Assembly (NCBI GenBank): GCA_031276785.1
Contig: JAISMK010000056.1
Location: 1 to 52,543 of the forward strand
From: Desulfovibrio sp.
Lineage (GTDB): Bacteria > Desulfobacterota > Desulfovibrionia > Desulfovibrionales > Desulfovibrionaceae
Direction of reading: 5' to 3'
DNA: 52,543 nucleotides
In this document: positions 35,247 to 42,514 of the stretch, one piece after another
Layout: each line of letters begins with the position of its first letter
How positions within the stretch are numbered: position 1 is the first letter of the stretch
Notes under the pieces: generated by a model
Seen by the model: only the letters and a program-made list of their open reading frames with translations
What the model was told of the DNA's origin: nothing
Databases searched by the model: none
Made by a program: the position numbers and the translations under genes

Positions 35247-35293
35247 GGGGCGGATCCGCATACTGCCGACAGATCCTCCGGACTATGGCCCTC

Positions 35294-35322
35294 TTGCCTT
35301 CCGGCGGACCGGCATGTAATAT
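35294..35322 (+). promoter_or_regulatory. Putative promoter of lysA
   Basis: TTGCCT, 17 bp, TAATAT, about 60 bp upstream of the lysA ATG. The downstream AT-rich stretch (CAATTTCTTCTTTTC) suits an initiation region. Confidence 0.5.
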
Positions 35323-35381
35323 CAATTTCTTCTTTTCCCCGGAACGCGCCCCGGCGCACAACCCGCATCGCGGAGCCGCCC

Positions 35382-36635
35382 ATGCCCGACATCCGTTCCC
35401 AATACAGCGACCGTCACCATTTTTTCGGCCGGACAACGCCCGGGGCCTTGGCCGGAGAATTCGGCACCCCCCTTTACGTCTACAATGAAAACATCCTGCG
35501 GCAACGTTGCCGGGAGATCCTCGGCCTGTCCGGCCTGCCCGGTTTTTTCCCCTGCTATTCCACCAAGGCCAACGGCAATCCCGGCCTGTTGCGCATCATC
35601 CGCTCCGAGGGCCTGCGCGCGGACGCCATGAGTCCGGGCGAAATCACTCTGCTCCGGGCCGCCGGCTTCTCCCGGGACGAGATCTGCTATGTCTGCAATA
35701 ATGTTTCCGAAGAAGAGCTGGCCTTTGCCGGGGAGAACTCCTTCCTCGTCAGCGTGGATTCCGTGGCCCAGATCGAGGCCTTCGGCCGTGTCCACCCCGG
35801 CGGCGAGATTATGGTCCGCCTGAACCCGGGTATCGGCGCCGGCCACCATCAGAAGGTGATCACCGCCGGCAGGAATACCAAGTTCGGCGTTGTTCCCGAG
35901 GACTTTGAGGCCATGATCGCGGCCCTGTCCCGGCATAACCTGACCCTGGCCGGGCTGAACCAGCATGTGGGATCCCTGTTCCTGGATCCCTCCCCTTATC
36001 TGGACGCCGCGGCCTGGCTTCTGGAAACAGCCCGCCGCTTCCTTCCCCTTAAAGTTCTGGATTTCGGCGGCGGCTTCGGCATTCCCTATCATAAATATGA
36101 TGCCGAAGCCCGCCTGGATCTTGCCGAAACAGGACGCCGTCTGGATGCCCTCCTGTCCGCCTGGGTCGGGGAAACTGGCTTTTCCGGCCGTCTCATCGTG
36201 GAACCAGGCCGCTATGTGGTGGCGGAGTCCTCCATACTTCTCGGCCGCGTCCACGCCGTCAAAAACAACGGCCCCACCAGGTATGTTGGCACGGACGTCG
36301 GTTTCAACACGCTGATCCGGCCTGCCATGTACGACTCTTTCCACGACATGGAGATCTACTCCGCGGACTCCTCGCCCAGGCCTCCGCTGCCCCAGACAGT
36401 TGTGGGCAACATCTGCGAGACCGGAGACATCCTGGCCAAGGATCGCCTGCTGCCGGAGATCCGGACGGGGGATCTTCTGGGCCTTCTTGATGCCGGAGCT
36501 TACGGCTATTCCATGTCCTCCCCCTATACCCAGCGTCTGCGCCCGGCCGAGGTTCTTATCCGGGCCGACGGCTCGGCCCGTCTGATCCGCCGCCGGGAAA
36601 CAGTGGAGGATCTTCTGCGTCTGGTTGCGGACTGA
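35382..36635 (+). CDS. lysA: Diaminopimelate decarboxylase
   Basis: 417 residues, a PLP fold-III decarboxylase making lysine from meso-DAP. PLP lysine K62 in CYSTKANGN, HVGS, GGGFGIPY phosphate loop, VEPGRYVV, CETGD active-site Cys from the partner subunit and GAYGYSMSSPY are all present. The length and motifs are normal for LysA. GGAG precedes the ATG by 7 nt. The next gene, a ChbG-like deacetylase, starts 6 bp after its stop, suggesting co-transcription. Confidence 0.94.
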   Translation: MPDIRSQYSDRHHFFGRTTPGALAGEFGTPLYVYNENILRQRCREILGLSGLPGFFPCYSTKANGNPGLLRIIRSEGLRADAMSPGEITLLRAAGFSRDEICYVCNNVSEEELAFAGENSFLVSVDSVAQIEAFGRVHPGGEIMVRLNPGIGAGHHQKVITAGRNTKFGVVPEDFEAMIAALSRHNLTLAGLNQHVGSLFLDPSPYLDAAAWLLETARRFLPLKVLDFGGGFGIPYHKYDAEARLDLAETGRRLDALLSAWVGETGFSGRLIVEPGRYVVAESSILLGRVHAVKNNGPTRYVGTDVGFNTLIRPAMYDSFHDMEIYSADSSPRPPLPQTVVGNICETGDILAKDRLLPEIRTGDLLGLLDAGAYGYSMSSPYTQRLRPAEVLIRADGSARLIRRRETVEDLLRLVAD

Positions 36636-36641
36636 AGGCTG

Positions 36642-37655
36642 ATGCGCTGCCTGCCCCTGGCCGATGACTGCGGCGTTTCCCCGGCCAATGTCCGTTCCAT
36701 TCTGGAGTGCGTGGAAGCCGGGGCCTTGCGCGGAACATCCTTGCTGGCCACGGGCGCGGCCCTGGAAGAAGCCGCCGCCCTGCTGGGTCCCAAAGCCGCG
36801 GCGGATCCGGACCTGCGCCTGGGGGTGCATCTGAACCTGCTGGAAGGCTTTTCTTCCGCCCCTCCCTCTGAAATTCCCCTGCTGGCCGATGCCGGCGGCA
36901 GGTTCCGCCACAGCCTGTTCAGCCTGTGCGCCGCCCTGGCTCTGGCCTCTCCCGCGCGCAGGGCAGCCTTTGCCGACCAGGCGGCCAGGGAATGGCAGGC
37001 CCAGGTGGACCGGGTTCTGGGCGCTCTTGCCCGGGCCGCGCCCGGGGTGCGCCTTGTTCCCTACCTGGACGGGCACATGCATGTCCATGCCCTGCCGGGG
37101 CTGCGCCCCGCGCTGGAAAGGATCCTGAAAAACAACGCCGTCCGCCATGTCCGGGTGCCGGAAGAACCCCGTTACGCCTGCTCCGCTCCTTTCGCCGGGT
37201 GGGCGGCTGGCCTGGCCCGCCGGGAACTCCTGGCTGCCTGGGGCCGTTCTCTGCGCCGTTTTCTCGCGGATCTGGGTCTGCCCGCCCCGGAATTTTTCTT
37301 GGGCGCCTTTGCCAGCGGCCGCATGACCGGACAGATCCTGGCCTCCGGCCTGGACAGGGTGCGCGCCTTGGCCCGGGAAGAGGAGAGCGTGGAAATCATG
37401 TTCCATCCCGGCGGCTATTCCGAAGAGGAACGGCGTCTCCCGGCCGGCGCGGGCGGACAGGGGAAAAACCATCTTTTTTCCGTCGCCTACTACGCGAAAA
37501 AAGAGAGGGAAGAGGAAAAAAAACTGCTTTTGAGCGAGGAATACCGCGCTCTCCTGGCGGCCTGCGACCCGTCCTGGCCGCGCCCGCCTGCAAGCATTTC
37601 GCGGCAAGGATTTGCGGGCAAATCCTTGCAGAGCGGTCCATCTTTTCAAAGTTAA
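36642..37655 (+). CDS. ChbG/YdjC-like carbohydrate deacetylase with repeat-encoded tail
   Basis: 337 residues. Metal-binding residues of the ChbG/HpnK/YdjC family appear in order: ADDCG near the N-terminus, GVHLNL, DGHMHVHALP and MFHPGG. These enzymes remove N-acetyl groups from sugars or hopanoid precursors; the substrate is unknown. The family should end near residue 315. The final 20 or so residues (ASISRQGFAGKSLQSGP and the last four) translate the composite repeat, and the same string appears in the spurious ORF at 1050. The original stop was probably displaced by the repeat. Linked to lysA. Confidence 0.82.
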   Translation: MRCLPLADDCGVSPANVRSILECVEAGALRGTSLLATGAALEEAAALLGPKAAADPDLRLGVHLNLLEGFSSAPPSEIPLLADAGGRFRHSLFSLCAALALASPARRAAFADQAAREWQAQVDRVLGALARAAPGVRLVPYLDGHMHVHALPGLRPALERILKNNAVRHVRVPEEPRYACSAPFAGWAAGLARRELLAAWGRSLRRFLADLGLPAPEFFLGAFASGRMTGQILASGLDRVRALAREEESVEIMFHPGGYSEEERRLPAGAGGQGKNHLFSVAYYAKKEREEEKKLLLSEEYRALLAACDPSWPRPPASISRQGFAGKSLQSGPSFQS

Positions 37656-37664
37656 ACTGCTCTA
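37585..37664 (+). repeat. Composite repeat, copy 2, with two stop codons
   Basis: It aligns with 1150-1230. It has a perfect hairpin, GCAAGGATTTGC-GG-GCAAATCCTTGC, followed by a class A element. It encodes the last residues and the TAA of the deacetylase on the plus strand, and the TAG of the deoxyribosyltransferase-like gene on the minus strand. Confidence 0.88.
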
Positions 37665-38078
37665 ACTCCGGTTCCAGGAGGCCAGATCCTTGACGGCCTT
37701 AAGCAACTCCCGCACGGATCGGTGCCAGTGGCGGACCATGTGCCGCATCAGCCCCACTTCCTCGGATTTGGCCAGCAGGCCGAAGACGGGCACGCCCCTG
37801 CCGTAGGCGGCCCCGACCTCGGCCCAGGCGTCGCAGCCCGAAGGGCCCAGGTAGATGAGCAGATCCGCCTCCAGGGCGGAGGAAGCGCAGAAGCGGAAGA
37901 TGCTCAGCCCCTCTTCGGAACCGATAAAGTTAGCGAGTTCTCGCCGGGAGAGGAAGGCTTCCTCCGGGCGGCCCTGGCGCAGCCAGGATAGGATCTCGTG
38001 CCCCTCCCGCTCCAGATGCTCCGAGAGCATCTCCACGGCGTGCTGGTGTTTCCAGGATGCGGCGATATAGATGCGCAT
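37662..38078 (-). CDS. Nucleoside 2-deoxyribosyltransferase-like protein
   Basis: 138 residues with the small Rossmann-like layout of nucleoside 2-deoxyribosyltransferases: MRIYIAASWKHQHAVEMLSE at the start, an internal acidic strand (ALEADLLIYLGPSG) and CDAWAEVGAAYGRGVPVFGLL, where the Glu matches the position of the catalytic nucleophile. Some relatives act on nucleotides or are uncharacterised, so the activity is inferred. It follows rdgB by 18 bp, a neighbour that also removes abnormal nucleotides. AGGA precedes the ATG. The stop is the TAG of a class A repeat. Confidence 0.65.
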   Translation of the reverse strand: MRIYIAASWKHQHAVEMLSEHLEREGHEILSWLRQGRPEEAFLSRRELANFIGSEEGLSIFRFCASSALEADLLIYLGPSGCDAWAEVGAAYGRGVPVFGLLAKSEEVGLMRHMVRHWHRSVRELLKAVKDLASWNRS

Positions 38079-38096
38079 AGCGTGTTCCTTGCGCCC

Positions 38097-38798
38097 TCAG
38101 CCGGGCCGGCGGGCCAGCCAGGACAGCCAGAAGGCGGGCCAGGCGCGCAGCAGGGCCGCGGCGGCGCGGGATCTGTGGCTGTGGCGGTTTTTCTCCTCCG
38201 GGCTCAAGGCCGCGGCTGTGCAGCCCAGAAGAGGATCGAAAAAGAGAGGATCATAGCCGAAACCGTTGCCGCCATTAGGGACAGCGGCGATGACTCCCTC
38301 CCAGACCCCCTCGGCCAGCAAATGGAGGCCGTCCGGGGCACAGGCGGCCATTACGCAACGGAAGCGGGCCGTGCGGCGATCCGGTGGAACACCGGCAAGT
38401 GCGGCCAGGAGCTTTTCCCTGTTCCGGGCATCGCGGCTTTGCGTCAGTCCGGTCGGATTTCCGCCATCAGCGGGGGGAGCCGGCCTGAGGGAGGGCTTCC
38501 GGGAGCCGGCTGCTTCCGCGCATCCGCCGTAGCGGGCGGAATAAATACCCGGCGCTCCGTTCAGGGCATCCACTTCCAGCCCGGAATCGTCGGCCAGAGC
38601 CATCCGGCGGGTGGCGGCGGCGGCGGCGCGGGCCTTGAGCAAGGCGTTTTCGGTAAAGGTTTCCCCTGTTTCCTCCACTTCCGGGCAGTAAACCGGAAGC
38701 CTCCTCAAGGGAAGGCCCAAAGGCGACAGCAGGAAAGAGATCTCGGCGAGCTTGCCTGTGTTCCTGGTGGCCAGAACGAGGGCGTCGCGGGGGATCAT
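38097..38798 (-). CDS. rdgB: RdgB/HAM1 non-canonical purine NTP pyrophosphatase
   Basis: 233 residues. It hydrolyses ITP, dITP and XTP to keep them out of nucleic acids. LATRNTGKLAEI, ETFTENALLKA, LADDSGLEVDALNGAPGIYSA, GFGYDPLF and SHRSRAAAAL are the family blocks. After the GIYSARYGG motif there is an insert of about 25-30 residues (around 95-120) that standard RdgB lacks. The ATG overlaps the stop of the upstream histidine kinase (ATGA), an unusual partner. Confidence 0.92.
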   Translation of the reverse strand: MIPRDALVLATRNTGKLAEISFLLSPLGLPLRRLPVYCPEVEETGETFTENALLKARAAAAATRRMALADDSGLEVDALNGAPGIYSARYGGCAEAAGSRKPSLRPAPPADGGNPTGLTQSRDARNREKLLAALAGVPPDRRTARFRCVMAACAPDGLHLLAEGVWEGVIAAVPNGGNGFGYDPLFFDPLLGCTAAALSPEEKNRHSHRSRAAAALLRAWPAFWLSWLARRPG

Positions 38799-40267
38799 GG
38801 CGGGGGGGGCAAGGCCAGGGCGGCTGGCAGCAGCAGGGCGACTGTGGTCCCCTTGCCTGTCTGGCTTTTAAGCCACAATTTGCCGCCCATATCGTCAATG
38901 ACCTTGCGGGTCATGGCCAGGCCCAGGCCGGAGGCGCTGTCCTTGGTGGAAAAGAAGGGGTTGAAGACCTGGGCCTGGATTTCCGGAGGGATGCCGCTGC
39001 CCGTATCCTCCACGGAAATACGCACATAATCCGCCTCGCGCCGGCAACGGATGGTCAGAGCGCCGCCGCCGGGCATGGCCTCCAGAGCGTTTTTGATCAG
39101 GTTTATGAGACATTGCTTCAGGTTTTCCGCATTGCCGGCGGCTTTGGGCAGGCCGTCCTCCAGAATGACTTCGGCCCGGATGCCGCGCTCCTCACTGCCG
39201 ATGGTCATGAGATTCAGGGTCTGCCGGACCACGGACTCCACCTCGAAGACACCCATCTCCTGCCCGATGGGTCTGGCGAAATTGAGGATATTGCCCAAAA
39301 TGACATCCAGGCGGCGAGCTTCGGTGACGATGATGCGGGCCTTTTCGCGGGCATCCTCGTCCAGAGAGGGGTGACGCAGCAGGGCATTGGCAAAGCCACC
39401 TATGGAAAATAGGGGGTTGCGGATCTCGTGGGCCATGTAGGTGGAAAGTTCTCCTATGGCGGCCAGCTTTTCCGTCTGCCGCACGCGCTGTTCCATCTGG
39501 CGCCACTCCGTAACGTCCCGGCGGACATAGAGATACTGCGGCGGTCCGCCGCGGAGGTCCCGCACGGGGTAGCACAGAGCGTGCAAATGGCGGAGCCTGC
39601 CATCGGGCAGGACAACCGAACCAAGGCTTTCGGCTTTTTTCCCCGTCCTGCGCGCCTGTTCGTAGACGCAGTTCCCCTCTTTGTTTAAGAGCAGCAGGGG
39701 GTCCAGGTCCTCGTAATGGAGTCCGATACACTCCTGAATGCGCAATCCCCGGTTGACGGCGGCAAAGTGATTGATTTCGCGGATGATGCCATTATCATCC
39801 AGCAGCAGGATATCGTCTTCCACCTGGTCCATGAGCAGCAGAAAAAGGTTTTTGGCTTTGCGCAGACCTTCGCCGCCGCCGATACGCAGGCGGCCGTCAT
39901 CAACGGCTGTTGCAAGCTGGACAAGGGATCCGCCGGTGAGTATGGTCACCGGGCGCGGGGCCACGGCCCGGATGGCCCCGGCGTGGCGGCTGTCGTCACT
40001 GATATCCAGGACAAGGTCAATGCGTGGTCTGGCGGCGAAAAGTTTCTCCACTCCGGAAAAGGTGGGCAGCTTTTTTAGAAAGGCGGACAGATTGGCCGTG
40101 GAGGAGATGTCACACAGCGGCGCCCAGCCGGTGATTTTGAAGCGGGGAAAAGTGAGCAGGAAGTCTTCGCTGGTGCTCAGGCGGATGAATCTGTTAATAA
40201 GAGTTCCGTACCCCACAAGGGCGACACGGTATCGTCCTGAGCCTGTAGTGTCGGAATGCGCGGGCAT
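38795..40267 (-). CDS. Rossmann-PAS sensor histidine kinase
   Basis: 490 residues from the ATG at 40267, which has AAGGAGA just upstream (the track starts at a GTG five codons earlier). Residues 12-125 look like a nucleotide-binding Rossmann domain, with VALVGYGTLINRFI (glycines at 19-21) and IDLVLDISDD. A PAS domain (about 145-255), a HisKA domain with H280 in MAHEIRNPL and an HATPase domain (N393 in NLIKNALEA, DTGSGIPP, FFSTKDSASGLGLAM) follow. There are no TM segments, so it is cytosolic. It may sense a dinucleotide or metabolite. No response regulator is adjacent; rdgB overlaps its end. Confidence 0.88.
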   Translation of the reverse strand: MPAHSDTTGSGRYRVALVGYGTLINRFIRLSTSEDFLLTFPRFKITGWAPLCDISSTANLSAFLKKLPTFSGVEKLFAARPRIDLVLDISDDSRHAGAIRAVAPRPVTILTGGSLVQLATAVDDGRLRIGGGEGLRKAKNLFLLLMDQVEDDILLLDDNGIIREINHFAAVNRGLRIQECIGLHYEDLDPLLLLNKEGNCVYEQARRTGKKAESLGSVVLPDGRLRHLHALCYPVRDLRGGPPQYLYVRRDVTEWRQMEQRVRQTEKLAAIGELSTYMAHEIRNPLFSIGGFANALLRHPSLDEDAREKARIIVTEARRLDVILGNILNFARPIGQEMGVFEVESVVRQTLNLMTIGSEERGIRAEVILEDGLPKAAGNAENLKQCLINLIKNALEAMPGGGALTIRCRREADYVRISVEDTGSGIPPEIQAQVFNPFFSTKDSASGLGLAMTRKVIDDMGGKLWLKSQTGKGTTVALLLPAALALPPPP

Positions 40268-40291
40268 GGGATCTCCTTTCACGCGGCCGCC

Positions 40292-40319
40292 GGAGCAATT
40301 TCAAAGAGAAATTGGTCTA
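40292..40319 (-). repeat. Class B repeat
   Basis: GGAGCAATTTCAAAGAGAAATTGGTCTA with a GGCCGCC flank, upstream of the histidine kinase start and next to the tandem duplication. Confidence 0.7.
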
Positions 40320-40320
40320 A

Positions 40321-40370
40321 AAATCAACGCATTTTTAAAAATCAACGCATTTTTAACCTGGGATTGGAAT
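40321..40370 (+). repeat. Perfect 18-bp tandem duplication leading into a class D half-site
   Basis: AAATCAACGCATTTTTAA occurs twice in direct succession (40321-40338, 40339-40356). The second copy continues as CCTGGGATTGGAAT, the class D half-site. It lies in the divergent region between the kinase and rimO. Confidence 0.85.
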
Positions 40371-40414
40371 AAGCAGCCATCCCAAACGAAACTTCTCTAA
40401 CGAAAGCATAGATC

Positions 40415-41785
40415 ATGCTGCGTATTTATTCAATCAGTCTCGGCTGTCCGAAAAACCTGGTGGATACGGAAAAGACCCTGGGGGGGCTGGAGCAGCTGCG
40501 CGGCGGCCTGCTGCCCGTGGATGCCGCTGAGAAGGCGGACCTCGTCTTCATCAACACCTGCGCCTTCATAGCCCCTGCGGTGGACGAATCCGTGCGGGTA
40601 ATTCTGGAGACGGCGGACCGCCTGGCGAATCTGCCTCCGGAGAGGCGGCCTCTACTGGCGGCGGCGGGTTGTCTGGTGGGGCGTTTCGGCGGAAAAGATC
40701 TGGCTCCGGACCTGCCGGAGGTAGATCTTCTGCTGGAGAGCAGGGATCTTCCTGACTGGCCGGCGCGTCTCAGCGCCGCTCTGGAGGTCCGCGCCGGCGG
40801 TCACCCCGGCTCCCCCCTCCTTCCACATCCGATCTCCCGCTTGCTGTCCACAGGCCCTTCCTATGCCTGGCTCAAAGTAAGCGAAGGCTGCCGGCAGGCC
40901 TGCTCTTTCTGCGTTATTCCCGCCATCCGTGGTTCTTTGCGCAGCGCCCCGGCCGCGTCCCTGCGGGAAGAGGCCGTCCGGCTCCTGGATCAGGGAGTGC
41001 GGGAAATCATTCTGGTGGCCCAGGATCTCACATCCTGGGGTACGGACCTGCCGGCGGGGGAGAGGCTGCCCGGGCTTCTGCGGTCCTTGCTCTCCCTGCG
41101 CGGCCTGGACCGCCTGCGTCTAATGTATCTGTACCCCTCCGGGCTCACGGATGATTTGCTGCGTTTTCTCCAAGATGCCGGCCCGCCCTTTGTGCCCTAT
41201 TTCGATATCCCCTTACAGCATGCGGCTCCCGGCATCCTGGGCCGCATGGGCCGGCCCTTCGCCGGCGATCCCCGGGCCGTTGTGGACCGCGTCCGGAAAT
41301 TTTTTCCTCAGGCGGCTCTGCGCACCAGCCTCATGGTCGGCTTTCCGGGTGAAACCGAAGCAGACTTCGACCTTCTCTGCCGCTTTGTCCGCGAGATCCG
41401 CTTTACCCATCTGGGCGTCTTCGCCTTTTCTCCTGAGGAAGGGACCCCGGCCGCCCTGCTCAAAGGACGCGTCCGCGCCCGCGTCAGCGGGGATCGCCGC
41501 AGCGTCCTCATGGGCATCCAGAAGGAGATCAGCGGAGAGCTGCTGGCCGCCTGCCTGGGGCAACGCCTGTCCATACTGGTGGACCGGCCGCAGGGGGAAT
41601 GGCCTGGCCTGCACCTGGGCCGGGCCTGGTTTCAGGCTCCGGAGGCGGACGGAGTCACCTACGTCAGCGGCCCCGGCGTTGCCCCGGGCCTCCTGGTGGA
41701 GGCGGAAATTACCGAAACATCCAGCTATGATCTTGTGGCCTTGACAGACGAAGCGGGATCTGGCGCCGGATCAGCGCGCGGGTGA
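40415..41785 (+). CDS. rimO: Ribosomal protein S12 methylthiotransferase
   Basis: 456 residues. A radical-SAM enzyme that methylthiolates Asp88/89 of S12. N-terminal MTTase domain cysteines C11, C49 and C86 bind one 4Fe-4S cluster. The radical-SAM motif is C159xxxC163xxC166 (CRQACSFC), and a C-terminal TRAM domain (about 380-450) follows. MLRIYSISLGCPKNLVDTE is the classic RimO start. Ribosome site is weak (GAAAG). The region upstream holds repeats, which may include its promoter. Confidence 0.94.
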   Translation: MLRIYSISLGCPKNLVDTEKTLGGLEQLRGGLLPVDAAEKADLVFINTCAFIAPAVDESVRVILETADRLANLPPERRPLLAAAGCLVGRFGGKDLAPDLPEVDLLLESRDLPDWPARLSAALEVRAGGHPGSPLLPHPISRLLSTGPSYAWLKVSEGCRQACSFCVIPAIRGSLRSAPAASLREEAVRLLDQGVREIILVAQDLTSWGTDLPAGERLPGLLRSLLSLRGLDRLRLMYLYPSGLTDDLLRFLQDAGPPFVPYFDIPLQHAAPGILGRMGRPFAGDPRAVVDRVRKFFPQAALRTSLMVGFPGETEADFDLLCRFVREIRFTHLGVFAFSPEEGTPAALLKGRVRARVSGDRRSVLMGIQKEISGELLAACLGQRLSILVDRPQGEWPGLHLGRAWFQAPEADGVTYVSGPGVAPGLLVEAEITETSSYDLVALTDEAGSGAGSARG

Positions 41786-41857
41786 TGCCGAGTTGTAACG
41801 GTTCTTGGGCGTTCACTTTGCTACCAAGTTGCGACCAATAGGGAGCGAATTGGTATC

Positions 41858-41948
41858 GGCTGAAGGCATGGCCTTCAGCCCGCCTACAAGCATTTCAAGC
41901 GTAAAATGATGTAGAGCCGTCCGACTTTTTCAAAGTCAAACTGCTCTA
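41858..41948 (-). repeat. Hairpin, CGCCTRCAAGCATTTC module and class A repeat
   Basis: GGCTGAAGGC-ATG-GCCTTCAGCC is followed by CGCCTACAAGCATTTCAAGCG (also in the composite repeats) and by TAGAGCCGTCCGACTTTTTCAAAGTCAAACTGCTCTA. Its edge is the TAG stop of the minus-strand gene. It lies between convergent rimO and the unknown secreted protein gene. Confidence 0.8.
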
Positions 41949-42407
41949 ATACGTCCATTTCCCTTTGATATACTTGATTATTTCCGTAACTGGAGCGCGT
42001 TTCCGGGGAATAAAGGGGCCGTTCAAGGCGCCTTTCTGATCCCGGGCGGTGCAGATGTATTCAATTTCCACATAGTGCATGTAGCCGATGTAGGAAACGA
42101 GCGCGCTGTCCTCCGGCGTCAGATAGGAGGTGGAAATGGTATCCGGATCCACCTCAATGTAGCGGGCTGTAAAGGTGCCATCGTTATTCCGGCTGACCTC
42201 CTTCTTGAGGGAGGAGGGAAGGACGGCGCGGTTGATGGAGCTGATGGTCCGTCGGGCGAAGGCGTCCAGCTTCTGCTGGACCTGATCGCCGGACGCCTTG
42301 GCAGGCGCGGCCGGAAGGGAAGAGCTGCCCTGCCGTCCCTGGGCGGGTAAGGGGACAATAAAGCAAAGGATAAGGAGCAGGCAGCCTGTGGGCAAAATTT
42401 GTTTCAT
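41946..42407 (-). CDS. Unknown secreted protein
   Basis: 153 residues; no family recognised. A clear signal peptide (about 1-24, LLLILCFIVPLPAQG) is followed by a Ser/Ala/Pro-rich linker and a mature domain with charged beta-like strands (TFTARYIEVDPDTISTSYL, VEIEYICTARDQKG). The C-terminus is basic (PRKRAPVTEIIKYIKGKWTY). A single Cys lies in the mature part, so it is not a disulfide protein on its own. AAGAGA lies upstream of the ATG. It is downstream of the VWA-OmpA gene but beyond that gene's terminator, so it is probably expressed separately. Confidence 0.75.
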   Translation of the reverse strand: MKQILPTGCLLLILCFIVPLPAQGRQGSSSLPAAPAKASGDQVQQKLDAFARRTISSINRAVLPSSLKKEVSRNNDGTFTARYIEVDPDTISTSYLTPEDSALVSYIGYMHYVEIEYICTARDQKGALNGPFIPRKRAPVTEIIKYIKGKWTY

Positions 42408-42466
42408 CGCGGTTTTCTCTTGGGCTGGGGAGATGCCCGTTCAGGGGTGCGCGGCCGGACTGCGTT

Positions 42467-42506
42467 CCTGAAAAAAGGCCCGGCAGTCGCCGGGCCTTTT
42501 TTCAGG
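42467..42506 (-). terminator. Bidirectional intrinsic terminator after the VWA-OmpA gene
   Basis: CCTGAAAAAAGGCCCGGC and GCCGGGCCTTTTTTCAGG are perfect complements around a short loop, with A- and T-runs on each side. It lies 8 bp past the stop of the VWA-OmpA gene and just upstream of the next gene. Confidence 0.95.
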
Positions 42507-42514
42507 AGAGAGGG

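Noticed and set aside
35322-37649. 775-codon minus-strand ORF
   Set aside because: Antisense to lysA and the deacetylase; it even translates the composite repeat (RKSLPR).
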